Positions 51,691-60,595 of a stretch of DNA of 64,000 bases are shown piece after piece. Each line of letters opens with the position of its first letter. The stretch's first letter is position 1. This stretch comes from Amycolatopsis orientalis DSM 40040 = KCTC 9412 (lineage in GTDB: Bacteria; Actinomycetota; Actinomycetes; Mycobacteriales; Pseudonocardiaceae), in NCBI RefSeq assembly GCF_000478275.1, contig NZ_ASJB01000028.1:124001-188000 (forward strand), in the 5' to 3' direction. The notes under the pieces were generated by a model. That model made no database searches, was not told the origin of the DNA, and saw nothing but the letters and a program-made list of their open reading frames with translations. The translations under genes were made by a program, and so were the position numbers.

Positions 51691-52344
51691 TCAGGAAAGT
51701 TCGGCCGGTGAGTATTTTTCGTAATGCAGTACGGCGTCGAGCGGGAGCCGTTCCCGCCAGCCGTGCCGTTCCAGATCGGGGACGCTCGGCAGCTCTCGCA
51801 CCGGTCCGAGGCACAACCACGCCACCGGGCGGATGTTTTCCGGCATACCGACCAAGTCGCGCAGGAATTCTTCGCGGTAAAAGCTGACCCAGCCGACACC
51901 GAGTCCTTCGGCGGTCGCCGCCAGCCAAAGATTCTGAATGGCAAGGCACACCGAGTACAAACCGGCGTCGGCGATCGAGTGCCTGCCCAGTACCCCGGGC
52001 GCACCGCGTGACGGGTCGTAGCCGACCACGATGCCCACCGAAGAATCCACGATTCCTTCGATCTTGATCGGCGCGAAAACCCGTGCTCGTTCGGCGTCCA
52101 GCCGACCTTCGAATACCTCGCGCTCGTCCAGCACGTGTTCCCGAAACCTCTTACGAACGTCCATATCGGACACCACGATGAAATCCCAGGGCTGCGACAG
52201 GCCGACACTCGGTGCCGCGTGCGCGGCGCTCAGCACGCGGCGCAGGACCTCCGCCGGGATCTGCTCTCCGGTGAATTCACCCCTCGTGTCCCGGCGCCGG
52301 AAGATGGTCTCGTACAGCGAAGGCTTGCCTGTCTCACTCGTCAT
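51691..52344 (-). CDS. bluB: BluB-like 5,6-dimethylbenzimidazole synthase / nitroreductase-fold enzyme
   Basis: A 217-residue flavoenzyme. The N-terminal motif FRRRDTRGEF and AAHAAPSVGLSQPWDFIVV match BluB, which fragments reduced FMN with oxygen to form the lower ligand of cobalamin. Later RHSIADAGLYSVCLAIQNLWLAA is the conserved core helix of the fold. Other nitroreductase-family roles are possible, but the APSVG-SQPW pattern is specific. No cobalamin genes are nearby. It is divergent from the MFS transporter across a short operator-bearing gap. Confidence 0.82.
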   Translation of the reverse strand: MTSETGKPSLYETIFRRRDTRGEFTGEQIPAEVLRRVLSAAHAAPSVGLSQPWDFIVVSDMDVRKRFREHVLDEREVFEGRLDAERARVFAPIKIEGIVDSSVGIVVGYDPSRGAPGVLGRHSIADAGLYSVCLAIQNLWLAATAEGLGVGWVSFYREEFLRDLVGMPENIRPVAWLCLGPVRELPSVPDLERHGWRERLPLDAVLHYEKYSPAELS

Positions 52345-52420
52345 GGCTAGATCGTGCCCCGGCAGGCCGGGATTGCCTCGGCCGGACGCTCCGCTGGATC
52401 GAGATCACATCTACTTAGTA

Positions 52421-52441
52421 GTTAGTAACTGGTAACTTACC
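52421..52441. promoter_or_regulatory. Adjacent palindromes touching the MFS start
   Basis: GTTAGTAAC (52421-52429) and GGTAACTTACC (52431-52441) are adjacent short palindromes ending 3 bp before the MFS ATG. They resemble MarR/TetR-type half sites. There is no Shine-Dalgarno sequence in this space, so the transcript may be leaderless, or the site may cover the initiation region. Confidence 0.5.
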
Positions 52442-52444
52442 GGT

Positions 52445-53824
52445 ATGGCGGAACGGACGAGGAGCGACGTCTCGGGACGGCTGAGCACCGCCCTGATCTG
52501 CACGGCGCTGGCGGGAGCGGTGATCGGCAGCGTCGGGGCGCCCCTCATCACCCCGGTCGCCACCGGAATGGACGTCTCGCTCGACGCCGCGCAGTGGACC
52601 TTGACGGTGACCCTGTTCAGCGGCGCGATCGCGGGCCCGGTTCTCGGCAGGCTGGGCAGCGGCCCGTACCGCCGCGTCACGATCCTCGCCACGCTGGCCC
52701 TGGTCATGGTGGGCGGACTGCTGACGGTGCTCCCCCTCCCCTTCGCGGCGTTGCTGATCGGCCGCGCCCTGCAGGGGCTCGCGGTCGCGGGCGGGGCGCT
52801 GTTGATGAGTGTCGCCCGCGCACATCTGCCGCCCGATCGCTCGGCCTCGACGATCGCCACGCTGTCGGTCGCGTCGACGGTCGGCATCGGGTTCGGCTAC
52901 CCGGCGATCAGCCTTCTCGACCAGCTCGCGGGCCTGCGCGCCGCGTACGGGCTCGGCTTCCTGCTGTCGGGCGTGGCGCTGGTCATCGCCTGGCGGACGC
53001 TGCCCGCCGAGGCGCCCGGCGAGGTGCCGCGGATCGACGTCACCGGAGCGCTGCTGCTGGCCGTGGGCACCCTCGGGCTCCTCCTGGTCATCGCCGAACC
53101 CGGCATCTGGGCGGCGGTGTGGCCCGCGTGCGGCGTCCTCGCCGGGTCCGCCGTGGTCCTGGCCGTATGGGCGTTCATCGAACTGCGCGCCAAGGCGCCG
53201 CTGGTGGACCTCCGGCTGCTCGGCCACGGCCCGGTCCTGCGGGCGAACCTCGCGGTGCTCGTGGCCGGGGCGGGGCTGTATCTGCTGTTCAGCGTGTTCA
53301 CCCGTTATGTGCAGACGCCCGCCGTCGCCCGCTATGGATTCGCGCTCCCCGGTGTCGCCGCGGGTGCCGCCCTGATCCCGTTCTCCGTGCTCGGCTTCGT
53401 CGCGGGGAGGGCGATTCCGCGGCTCATCGCCCGCGTCACCGAACGCTGGACGTACGCGCTCGCGATCATGATCGCCGTCGCCGCCGCACTGCTGTTCGCC
53501 GTCGGCAACCGGTCCCTTCTCGCCACCCTCTCCGCGATCTCGCTGCTCGGCTTCGCCGTCGGGGGTGTCTTCGCGGTGATGCCGAAGCTCGTGCTTCCCG
53601 TTGTGCCCCAAGGGGAAACGGCCAGCGTGCTCTCGATCAACCAGATCGCCCGCAGCATCGGGATGAGCGTCGGGAGCGCGCTCGCCGGCTTCCTGCTCGC
53701 CGCCGCCACACCGGGTGGAAGTATGTTCCCCACCCAGGACGGCTACGTCGCCGCCGCGCTGTGGGCGCTCCCCGCCCTTGTCGGCAGCGGGCTCGTCATC
53801 GCGACCGGCCGATCCGCCCCCTGA
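52445..53824 (+). CDS. MFS transporter (DHA2-like)
   Basis: A 459-residue membrane protein with about 12-14 helices. The N-terminal loop LGRLGSGPYRRVTILATLAL is the family's motif A region, and helix 4-5 has ARAHLPPDRSASTIATLSVA. The C-terminal half includes IPRLIARVTERWTYALAIM. It probably exports drugs or metabolites by proton antiport. The ATG at 52445 has no clear ribosome site. It is followed 24 bp later by an IclR regulator. Confidence 0.88.
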   Translation: MAERTRSDVSGRLSTALICTALAGAVIGSVGAPLITPVATGMDVSLDAAQWTLTVTLFSGAIAGPVLGRLGSGPYRRVTILATLALVMVGGLLTVLPLPFAALLIGRALQGLAVAGGALLMSVARAHLPPDRSASTIATLSVASTVGIGFGYPAISLLDQLAGLRAAYGLGFLLSGVALVIAWRTLPAEAPGEVPRIDVTGALLLAVGTLGLLLVIAEPGIWAAVWPACGVLAGSAVVLAVWAFIELRAKAPLVDLRLLGHGPVLRANLAVLVAGAGLYLLFSVFTRYVQTPAVARYGFALPGVAAGAALIPFSVLGFVAGRAIPRLIARVTERWTYALAIMIAVAAALLFAVGNRSLLATLSAISLLGFAVGGVFAVMPKLVLPVVPQGETASVLSINQIARSIGMSVGSALAGFLLAAATPGGSMFPTQDGYVAAALWALPALVGSGLVIATGRSAP

Positions 53825-53848
53825 CCGAGCGAGGACGGGTGAGCAACG

Positions 53849-54613
53849 ATGCCGAAAGGTCGCCGCCCCGGCCCCACGGGCTCCGTGATCGGTCGCGCGT
53901 TCCGGGTGCTGGACGCGTTCAGCGCGCGGCGGCCGACGCTCAGCCTCAGTGAGATCGCCCGCCGGTCGGAGCTGCCACTGTCCACTGTGCACCGTCTGCT
54001 CACCGAGCTGAGCGCGTGGGGAGCGGTCGAACGGGGCGAGGACGGGCTGTTCCGGATCGGCCTCCGGCTCTGGGAGGTCGGCGCGCTGGCACCACGCGGG
54101 CAGGGCCTGCGGGAGCGCGCCCTGCCTTTCCTCGAAGACCTTTCCCAGATCACCAAGGAGAACGTGCAACTCGCCGTGCGGGAGGGCGCCGAGGTCGTCT
54201 TCATCGAACGTATCGCCGGTTCCGGGGCGGTGCCCGTGCTCACCCGGGTCGGCGGCCGGTTCGCGCTCACCGCGACGGGTGTCGGCCTGGTCCTGCTCGC
54301 GCACGCCCCCGCGGAGGTACAGGACGAGGTCCTCGGCGGCCCGATCGAGCGCTACACCCGCCGGACCGTCACCGATCCGGCGGACCTGCGGCGGATGCTC
54401 GCCGACGTCCGTGCCAACGGTTTCGCGGTCAGCGACCGGCAGGTCACCATGGACGCCCTCTCGGTCGCCGCGCCGATCGACGACGGCCGTGGACACGTCG
54501 TCGCCGCGGTGTCCCTCGTCGTCCACCACGGCGGCACCCGGCCGCACACGCTGGCACCGCTGGTGCGCACCAGCGCGCGGGCGATCTCCCGGGCCCTGCA
54601 CCCGCCGATCTGA
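53849..54613 (+). CDS. IclR-family transcriptional regulator
   Basis: A 254-residue IclR regulator. The winged HTH is IGRAFRVLDAFSARRPTLSL through SEIARRSELPLSTVHRLLTEL, and the C-terminal effector domain includes FIERIAGSGAVPVLTRVGGR and ALSVAAPIDDGRGHVVAAVS. It lies between the MFS gene and the Rieske operon, all on the same strand, and most likely controls the aromatic catabolic genes through the palindrome at 54638. Confidence 0.9.
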   Translation: MPKGRRPGPTGSVIGRAFRVLDAFSARRPTLSLSEIARRSELPLSTVHRLLTELSAWGAVERGEDGLFRIGLRLWEVGALAPRGQGLRERALPFLEDLSQITKENVQLAVREGAEVVFIERIAGSGAVPVLTRVGGRFALTATGVGLVLLAHAPAEVQDEVLGGPIERYTRRTVTDPADLRRMLADVRANGFAVSDRQVTMDALSVAAPIDDGRGHVVAAVSLVVHHGGTRPHTLAPLVRTSARAISRALHPPI

Positions 54614-54637
54614 CCGCGCCGCCTCTCGGCGAAAGTC

Positions 54638-54652
54638 TTCCATCTTTTGGAA
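54638..54652. promoter_or_regulatory. Candidate IclR operator
   Basis: TTCCATCTTTTGGAA is a palindrome (TTCCA-N5-TGGAA) 82 bp before the Rieske oxygenase start and directly after the IclR gene. This size and position suit IclR-type sites. Binding is inferred. Confidence 0.5.
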
Positions 54653-54733
54653 AGCCTGTTCGGCGCGCCCGGTCGTTCCCCTCAGGCTGGGTCACAGTTT
54701 CCGGCCGACCTCAAGGACGAGGGGACATCGACC

Positions 54734-55804
54734 ATGACCACCACCATCCCGCGGGACCAGTGGTACGTCGCCGCGTACGGCTCCGAGATCGGGCAAGAGC
54801 TGTTCTCCCGCACGATCTGTGGTGAGCCCATCCTCTTCTGGCGCACCCGCGCCGGCGAGGTCACGGCGATGTCGGATCGCTGTGTGCACCGGCGTTTCCC
54901 GCTTTCGCAGGCCCCTTCCCGGCTCGTGGACGATCAGGTGATCTGCGGCTACCACGGGTTCACCTACGGCACCGACGGCAACTGCGTCTTCGTGCCGGGC
55001 CAGCACCGCGTCCCGCGCACCGCCCGGCTGCGGTCGTATCCCCTGGCCGAGCAGGATTCCCTGATCTGGGTCTTCATCGGCGACCCGGCCAAGGCGGACA
55101 CCTCTCGCATCCCGCGAGCGCCTTATCTCGCTTCGCCGGACTACACCACGGTTCGCGGCATGGAGCCGCTGAAGGCGCGCTATTCGCTGCTGGTCGACAA
55201 TCTCCTCGACCTGTCGCACGAGACGTACTTGCACGGCGGGTACATCGGCACCCCCGAGGTGGCCGCGACGCCGATCACGACGGAGGTCGACGAGGACGCC
55301 GGGATCGTCTCCGTCTCGCGCCATATGGACGACGCCGAATGCCCGCCGTTCTACGCGAAATCGACCGGGCTGCGGGGCAGGATCGCGCGCTGGCAGGACA
55401 TCGAGTACACCCCGCCGTGCCTGTACAAGCTGCACAGCCGCATCGCGGCGCCCGGTTCGGTCCCCCGCCCCGACGGGAGCGACCCGGACGCCTTCCACGT
55501 CGAGGTGGTGTACGCGATCACCCCGGAGGCCGAGCACAGCACCCACGATTTCTGGGCCGTCGCCCGCGACTTCGCGCTCGGCGACGACGAGGTGTCGGAA
55601 TTCCTCGCGGAGAACAACCGCACCGTGGTGCTCCAGGACGTCGTGGCGCTCGATGTCCTGGAGAAGGTCATCGCGAACGAGGCCGAGGGCTATCAGGAGC
55701 TGTCGATCAACATCGACACCGGTGGACTCGCGGCGAGGCGGATGCTCCAGCGCATGGTGGCGCCGGAGCGGCACCCCACGGCCACGCCATCCCGCCGGGC
55801 ATGA
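54734..55804 (+). CDS. Rieske non-haem iron oxygenase, VanA-like
   Basis: A 356-residue oxygenase alpha subunit. The Rieske [2Fe-2S] ligands are Cys50 and His52 (CVHRRFPLS) with Cys71 and His74 (CGYHGFTYG). The mononuclear iron site is in NLLDLSHETYLHGG. The N-terminal PRDQWYVAAYGSEI and FDxxHxxxxH layout fit vanillate O-demethylase and related single-subunit demethylases. ATG 54734 begins MTTTIPRDQW. It is followed 27 bp later by the reductase gene. The substrate is probably a methoxylated aromatic acid, but this is inferred. Confidence 0.88.
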   Translation: MTTTIPRDQWYVAAYGSEIGQELFSRTICGEPILFWRTRAGEVTAMSDRCVHRRFPLSQAPSRLVDDQVICGYHGFTYGTDGNCVFVPGQHRVPRTARLRSYPLAEQDSLIWVFIGDPAKADTSRIPRAPYLASPDYTTVRGMEPLKARYSLLVDNLLDLSHETYLHGGYIGTPEVAATPITTEVDEDAGIVSVSRHMDDAECPPFYAKSTGLRGRIARWQDIEYTPPCLYKLHSRIAAPGSVPRPDGSDPDAFHVEVVYAITPEAEHSTHDFWAVARDFALGDDEVSEFLAENNRTVVLQDVVALDVLEKVIANEAEGYQELSINIDTGGLAARRMLQRMVAPERHPTATPSRRA

Positions 55805-55831
55805 CACGACACCGGAAAGCGGACGTTCCCG

Positions 55832-56803
55832 ATGAAGACCGCACCCCACACCGAAGACGAACTCGACCTGGTGCTCGACCGCAAGGAAACGCTCGCCGAC
55901 GACGTCGTCCGGCTGACCTTGCGGCATCCGGACGGGCTCCCGCTGCCTGGCTGGGCACCGGGCGCGCACCTCGACCTCGTCCTCGACGACGGACTCACCC
56001 GCCAGTACTCGCTGTGCGGCGATCCGCGGGATTCGTCGGTGCTTCAAGTGGCCGTGCTCCGCGAGGCGGACGGCCGCGGCGGATCGCGGTATGTGCACGA
56101 CGACCTTCCCGAAGGACGACGGCTCCGGGTCCGCGGTCCCCGCAACCATTTCCCGTTGGTGGAGGCCAAAAGCTTCCTGTTCATCGCAGGCGGGATAGGG
56201 ATCACGCCGATCCTGCCGATGATCGAGCGGGTGGCCGCGTCCGGCGGCGACTGGCGCCTCGTCTACGGCGGCCGGACCCGCTCCTCCATGGCCTTCCGCG
56301 AAGAACTCGAAGCGCGCTACCCCGGTCATGTCGAGATCCAGCCTCAGGACGAGTGTGGACTGCTCGACCTGCCCGGCCTGCTCGCCGAGGACGAGACCGA
56401 CGCCGACACCGCGATCTACTGCTGCGGACCGGAAGGCCTCCTCACCGCTGTCGAAGGACTGTGCGCGGAACGACCGTCCGGGTCCCTGCACGTCAAACGC
56501 TTCGCGCCGAAGGAGGGCGCCGACGCCGGTCCCCGCGCGGCCTTCGAGGTCGAGCTGGCGCGGACCGGCACGGTCCTCGAGGTTCCCGCAGGCCGCTCGA
56601 TCCTCGACGTTGTCGAGGAATCCGGGGTGTCCGTGCTGTCCTCGTGCCGGGAAGGCACCTGCGGCACGTGTGAGACGCCGGTGCTGTCCGGAACGCCGGA
56701 TCACCGCGACTCGCTGCTCACCGACGAGGAACAGGACGCGGGCGACACGATGATGATCTGCGTATCCCGCTCGCGCACGCCCCGCCTGGTCCTCGACCTC
56801 TGA
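55832..56803 (+). CDS. VanB-like flavin/ferredoxin oxidoreductase
   Basis: A 323-residue reductase: an N-terminal FMN-binding barrel (RQYSLCGDPRD), an NAD-binding domain (FLFIAGGIGITPILPMI, YCCGPEGLL) and a C-terminal plant-type [2Fe-2S] ferredoxin domain with Cys in SSCREGTCGTCETPVL. This domain order is that of VanB/phthalate dioxygenase reductase, which passes electrons from NAD(P)H to the Rieske oxygenase upstream. A 22-bp palindrome follows the stop. Confidence 0.92.
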   Translation: MKTAPHTEDELDLVLDRKETLADDVVRLTLRHPDGLPLPGWAPGAHLDLVLDDGLTRQYSLCGDPRDSSVLQVAVLREADGRGGSRYVHDDLPEGRRLRVRGPRNHFPLVEAKSFLFIAGGIGITPILPMIERVAASGGDWRLVYGGRTRSSMAFREELEARYPGHVEIQPQDECGLLDLPGLLAEDETDADTAIYCCGPEGLLTAVEGLCAERPSGSLHVKRFAPKEGADAGPRAAFEVELARTGTVLEVPAGRSILDVVEESGVSVLSSCREGTCGTCETPVLSGTPDHRDSLLTDEEQDAGDTMMICVSRSRTPRLVLDL

Positions 56804-56828
56804 CCGCGCCGATCACCGCCTCCCGGGA

Positions 56829-56874
56829 GTCGTGAGTGGTAATGACGGTTCTAACCGTCATTACCACTCACGAC
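56829..56874. terminator. 22-bp perfect palindrome between convergent genes
   Basis: 56829-56850 is the exact reverse complement of 56853-56874, with a 2-base loop CT. It separates the VanB-like gene and the repeat-protein gene. The arm begins GTCGTGAGTGG; the same bases occur after the gene ending at 15425, where the second arm is missing. Confidence 0.78.
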
Positions 56875-56906
56875 CAAGAGCACCTGGTGAGGCGCGCCCT
56901 TACTGC

Positions 56907-57788
56907 TCAGACCGGGATGTCGCCCGACGTCCCCCATTGGGTGGTGAACAGGTTGAGCCCGTACCAGGTCCCGTTGGACGGGCGCCACACCACGAAGTCC
57001 GCCCGCGGGTCGCCGCCGAAATTGCCGGCCAGGGGAACATCTCCCGCGACACCCCATTGCTGGGTCGCGATACCGAGTACGTACCAGACGCCGTTGCCAG
57101 GGCGCCAGACGGCGAAGTCGGCGCGTCCGTCGGCGTTGAAGTCGCCCGCCACCGGAATGTCGCCCGCGGTGCCCCATTGCTGGGTCGCGATTCCCCGCAC
57201 GTACCAAACACCGTCGCTGGGGCGCCACACCGTGAAATCGGCGCGTCCGTCCGCGTTGAAATCACCCGCCACCGGCACGTCGCCGGCCGTACCCCACTGC
57301 ACAGTGGCGATTCCGAGCACGTACCAGGTCCCGTTGGACGGGCGCCACACGGTGAAATCCGAGCGGCCGTCGCCGTTGAAATCGCCGGTCAGCGGAACGT
57401 CGCCGGGCGTCCCCCACTGCTGGGTCACCACCGCGCCGGTGCTGCTCTGGATGATGTACCAGACGCCGTTGCTCGGACGCCACACGGCGAAGTCCGCCCG
57501 GTGGTCGCCGTCGTAGTCCGCGGCCACCGGTACGTCACCCGAGACACCCCATTGCTGCGTGACCACACTGCCGTTGCTGCTGCGGATCACGTACCAGACG
57601 CCGTTGCCCGGGCGCCACACCGCCTTGTCGGCGAAACCGTCGCCGTCGAAGTCCGCAGCGGGTTTCTGCGACGCGGGCGAGGCGGTGATCCCGACGTCAC
57701 CGTCGTCCGCGTTCGCGACCGGCGGCATGACGATCAGACCCGCGAGCAGGCCCGCCATCGCCGTCCCCAGCCGAATGGTTCTTCGCAT
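56907..57788 (-). CDS. Secreted six-repeat WRPSNGxW protein (VCBS/FG-GAP-like)
   Basis: A 293-residue exported protein. After a signal peptide (GTAMAGLLAGLIVMPPVANA) it consists of about six repeats of some 38-45 residues, each with DFDGDGxADxxVWRPxxGxWYV, ending with Q/V-QWGxxGDxPV. The D-x-D-G-D motif is calcium-binding as in integrin-like FG-GAP blades, and six blades could close a propeller. It has no catalytic domain. The start is ATG 57788, with AAAGG upstream; the longer frame is not used. Function: surface or matrix binding, inferred. Confidence 0.85.
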   Translation of the reverse strand: MRRTIRLGTAMAGLLAGLIVMPPVANADDGDVGITASPASQKPAADFDGDGFADKAVWRPGNGVWYVIRSSNGSVVTQQWGVSGDVPVAADYDGDHRADFAVWRPSNGVWYIIQSSTGAVVTQQWGTPGDVPLTGDFNGDGRSDFTVWRPSNGTWYVLGIATVQWGTAGDVPVAGDFNADGRADFTVWRPSDGVWYVRGIATQQWGTAGDIPVAGDFNADGRADFAVWRPGNGVWYVLGIATQQWGVAGDVPLAGNFGGDPRADFVVWRPSNGTWYGLNLFTTQWGTSGDIPV

Positions 57789-57936
57789 TTGCCGGAACCT
57801 TTCCGTTCGATGGACGCACTCTTCCCAGTTCGGCCGTCTTGACCGAGGATAAGAACCGGGAGGCCCGCAGTCTGGCACCGAAAACCCGCCATTGTCAGCA
57901 AGGGTTCCGTCCAGTGGACCGTGCGAGGGGATTTCA

Positions 57937-58548
57937 ATGGACACCAGGAAAAGACCGAGAAGCGTACTCGAAGGCGCCTTCACCCTATTGGATGCCTTGG
58001 TACGACATCAAGGTGAAGCAGGATTGACCCAGCTGGCGAATTCCTGCTCATTACCTAAATCGACGGCACACCGGCTACTCGAGCAATTGACCGAGCTGGA
58101 GGTTGTCCACCGCAGCGAGAACCGCTATCGCGTCGGCGTGCGCGCATTCCGGCTCGGCCAATCGTGGCAGCCCTACCCGCGGCTGCTGGAACTCGCCGGC
58201 AACCGCCTTCCGCGGCTGGCCGCGGCCACGCGTGCGAGTTCGGTCCTCGCGGTGCCCTGTGACGGTCATATCCTCATCGCCGCGGCCAGTCTCACCCGTC
58301 CGGAGCACGAACTCCTTCTGCGGCCCGGATCCACCGTGCCGCAGCACATCGGCCGCTTCTCCCCTGGCTGGCAGGCCGCGCACGGTCTCGTCGTCACCGA
58401 AGCGCCCATCAGAGTGCCGCCCGGCGAGACGGTCGGTTCGATCGCGGCCGCCGCGCCTCGCTCGTCCACCGCGCTGACCGAGGCCGTCGCCCACACCGCC
58501 CGCTCCCTCGGCACGGCACTGGTACCCCAGTCCGTGGCGGGCCCTTGA
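57937..58548 (+). CDS. IclR-type regulator, short effector domain
   Basis: A 203-residue protein with an IclR winged HTH (SVLEGAFTLLDALVRHQG and AGLTQLANSCSLPKSTAHRL) and a reduced C-terminal effector region (about 90-200) that is shorter than the usual 170 residues. ATG 57937 has GAGGGGA upstream. It is divergent from the repeat protein at 56907 and may regulate it. A nested palindrome array follows it. Confidence 0.75.
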   Translation: MDTRKRPRSVLEGAFTLLDALVRHQGEAGLTQLANSCSLPKSTAHRLLEQLTELEVVHRSENRYRVGVRAFRLGQSWQPYPRLLELAGNRLPRLAAATRASSVLAVPCDGHILIAAASLTRPEHELLLRPGSTVPQHIGRFSPGWQAAHGLVVTEAPIRVPPGETVGSIAAAAPRSSTALTEAVAHTARSLGTALVPQSVAGP

Positions 58549-58554
58549 AAGGAG

Positions 58555-58636
58555 GGCTGAAGGGCGCTTTCCTCGCATGCGACGCGGGGAAAGCGCCCTT
58601 CACCGCGTCAGATGCGGTGAAGGGCCCCTTCAGCCC
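58555..58636. terminator. Nested palindrome array (three alternative stems)
   Basis: Outer arms 58555-58565 and 58626-58636 pair exactly, inner arms 58558-58572 and 58588-58602 pair exactly, and 58595-58606 pairs with 58614-58625. Some of these share bases, so the stems compete. All arms share the TGAAGGGC/GCCCTTCA core. It follows the IclR gene and may terminate it. Confidence 0.72.
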
Positions 58637-58972
58637 GTCCCTGGATCGTGACCGATTCGGACGAACGGGTTCGACGGGGACACCATCAGGTGATCCACTC
58701 TTTTCTCCGGCGAACCCGGGTTTCCCGAATGGCCGTACGAGTGTCGCGGAGTGTCGTGTTTCGATCGACGAATCGGGGACGGTAAATCGGGCAACCTCCA
58801 CTCACAAGAGTGAGCAATTCCCGAGAACGCCGCCGCCACTGAGCCGGAAAGGCGAATCGTCGGCGCTACTCCAATGGCGGAATCGGCGGGTATCCCTTTG
58901 TCGTAACGTCGAATGAGGAGCACCTCTCCAGTACACATCCCGCACCGAATTCCGCAATCCATGGAGGTTTTC
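58637..58972. other. Upstream region of the protease gene
   Basis: 336 bp with no gene recognised. It must hold the protease promoter. CACTCACAAGAGTG near 58799 is a weak inverted repeat; no firm -35/-10 pair can be named. Confidence 0.5.
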
Positions 58973-60067
58973 GTGATCCGACGTCCCTTGCGCATCATGA
59001 CCGCCCTGGTCGGCGCCGCCGCGGCCGTCACCGCCTTCGCGGCACCGGCCTCGGCCGCGGCACCGGCGCTGAACGAAGCGGCGGGCACGGCCGCGCTGGC
59101 CGCCGCACGAGAGCACCTCGGTGGCTCGCTCGGCGCCTCGTTCGCCGGCTCCTGGCTGGACACGACGACCGGCACGCTGGTCGTCGGCACTACGGACGCG
59201 GGCGGTTCCGCCCGGATCCGCGCCGCGGGCGCGGTGCCGAAGGTGATGCGGCACAGCGTCGCCGAACTGAAGCGCATCCAGTCCATATTGGACGGTAGAA
59301 CCGGTGACCTGCCCGCTTCGGTCGCCGGCTGGTACGTCGACACGCCCGCGAACGAGGTCGTGGTCAACGTGGTGGGCGGCGACCCCGCCGGGCGGGCCTG
59401 GGCGGCGGCCGCCGGGGTCCCGGTCCGGGTGGACCACGTGAAGAGCGCGCCACGGCCGCTGTGGGCGGTGATCGGCGGGCAGGGTCTCTACTTCAACGGC
59501 GGCGCCTGTTCCGTCGGGTTCAACGCCTACGACGATGACGACCACTACGTGATCACCGCGGGACACTGCACCGAACTCGGCGGCACGGTACGCGGCGTCG
59601 GCGGAACGATCGGCAACGTCGCGAGATCGTCCTTCCCCGGCAACGACTACGGGACCGTCAAGGTGACGCATTCGGACGTCTCGACCCCGCCCCGCGTCGA
59701 CCGGTACGGGGACGGTTCGGACGTGCGGATCGAAGGCGCCGACGTGGTCGGGGTCGGTGGCCGGATCTGCCGGTCCGGGATCACCACCCACTGGCAGTGC
59801 GGGCGGGTCGAAGCCCTGGACCAGACCGTGAACTACGGCAACGGGAACATCGTCAAGGGCCTCACCCAGACCGACGCCTGCGCCGAACCGGGCGACTCCG
59901 GCGGTTCGTTCGTCAGCCGCCCCACCGCGGGTTCCGGCACGAAGCTGGTGCAGGCACAGGGAATGACTTCGGGCGGTTCGGGTGACTGCCAGGACGGCGG
60001 CACCACCTTCTTCCAGCCCGTCAAGGAGGTGCTGAACCGCTACGACCTGACGCTCGAAAAGGACTGA
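58973..60067 (+). CDS. Secreted chymotrypsin-fold serine protease (streptogrisin-type, S1E-like)
   Basis: A 364-residue preproprotein. The signal peptide (about 1-30, ending SASAAAP) and a pro-region of about 140 residues (AELKRIQSILDGRTGDLPAS, NEVVVNVVGG) act as foldase, as in streptogrisins. The mature domain begins near 170. The catalytic triad is His198 (ITAGHC), Asp225 (GNDYGTVKV) and Ser309 (EPGDSGGSF). Disulfide pairs are GGACSVGF/AGHC and GRICRSG/HWQCGR. I chose the GTG at 58973 because GGAGG lies 5 bases upstream; an ATG at 58961 overlaps that site. Specificity cannot be stated. Confidence 0.92.
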   Translation: MIRRPLRIMTALVGAAAAVTAFAAPASAAAPALNEAAGTAALAAAREHLGGSLGASFAGSWLDTTTGTLVVGTTDAGGSARIRAAGAVPKVMRHSVAELKRIQSILDGRTGDLPASVAGWYVDTPANEVVVNVVGGDPAGRAWAAAAGVPVRVDHVKSAPRPLWAVIGGQGLYFNGGACSVGFNAYDDDDHYVITAGHCTELGGTVRGVGGTIGNVARSSFPGNDYGTVKVTHSDVSTPPRVDRYGDGSDVRIEGADVVGVGGRICRSGITTHWQCGRVEALDQTVNYGNGNIVKGLTQTDACAEPGDSGGSFVSRPTAGSGTKLVQAQGMTSGGSGDCQDGGTTFFQPVKEVLNRYDLTLEKD

Positions 60068-60072
60068 TCCCC

Positions 60073-60106
60073 CGGCGGGGCGGCCGAATGCCCGGCCGCC
60101 CCGCCG
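60073..60106. terminator. Bidirectional hairpin terminator
   Basis: CGGCGGGGCGGCC (60073-60085) pairs exactly with GGCCGCCCCGCCG (60094-60106). It lies between the protease stop and the convergent gene that ends at 60107. Confidence 0.8.
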
Positions 60107-60493
60107 TCACGGGCAGGAGGCCGCGGTCTGCCTGCCGAGGAACTCCGTGACCTCCCCGGCGAGGTCACAGGCCTCGCGGACCAGCACCTCGATCTCGGCC
60201 CACCGACGGCGGACCCGCTCGTCGTCGGCGACCAGCGTGCCGGAAACCATGCTCAGGAACAGATCCGTGTCCACCGCGACCTCGGCGAGCCGCAGGAAGG
60301 GACGGCGGTCCTGTTCGGACCCCGCTCCGCGCGCGGCCGCCCATTCACGGGCACGCATCCCGGCGTCGTGGCAGGCGTCGACGAGGAAGGACCGGATCTC
60401 CTCGGGCCGGTTCCCCGGCCGCGCGGGCGGCCTGCCCATCAGCGGGAAAAGGTTCCACGCCACCGAGAGCAGGCAGTCGGCCACGTCATCCAT
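60107..60493 (-). CDS. Small helical hypothetical protein
   Basis: A 128-residue mostly helical cytoplasmic protein (DVADCLLSVAWNLFPL, EIRSFLVDACHDAGMR, EIEVLVREACDLAGEV). No family is recognised. The start at ATG 60493 or GTG 60508 is unresolved. The codon pattern is good and a terminator follows the stop. Confidence 0.6.
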   Translation of the reverse strand: MDDVADCLLSVAWNLFPLMGRPPARPGNRPEEIRSFLVDACHDAGMRAREWAAARGAGSEQDRRPFLRLAEVAVDTDLFLSMVSGTLVADDERVRRRWAEIEVLVREACDLAGEVTEFLGRQTAASCP

Positions 60494-60595
60494 CGACTCC
60501 ACGTCCACCGCGGGGAGTGTTCCCGCCGGTGCCCGCGACCGGCCGGAATGACTCGCGCGAACGGCGGGATAGACCCGATCGGGTCATGGCGGGCC

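Noticed and set aside
56829..56874. CRISPR repeat
   Set aside because: A single palindrome without spaced repeat units; no cas genes in the window.
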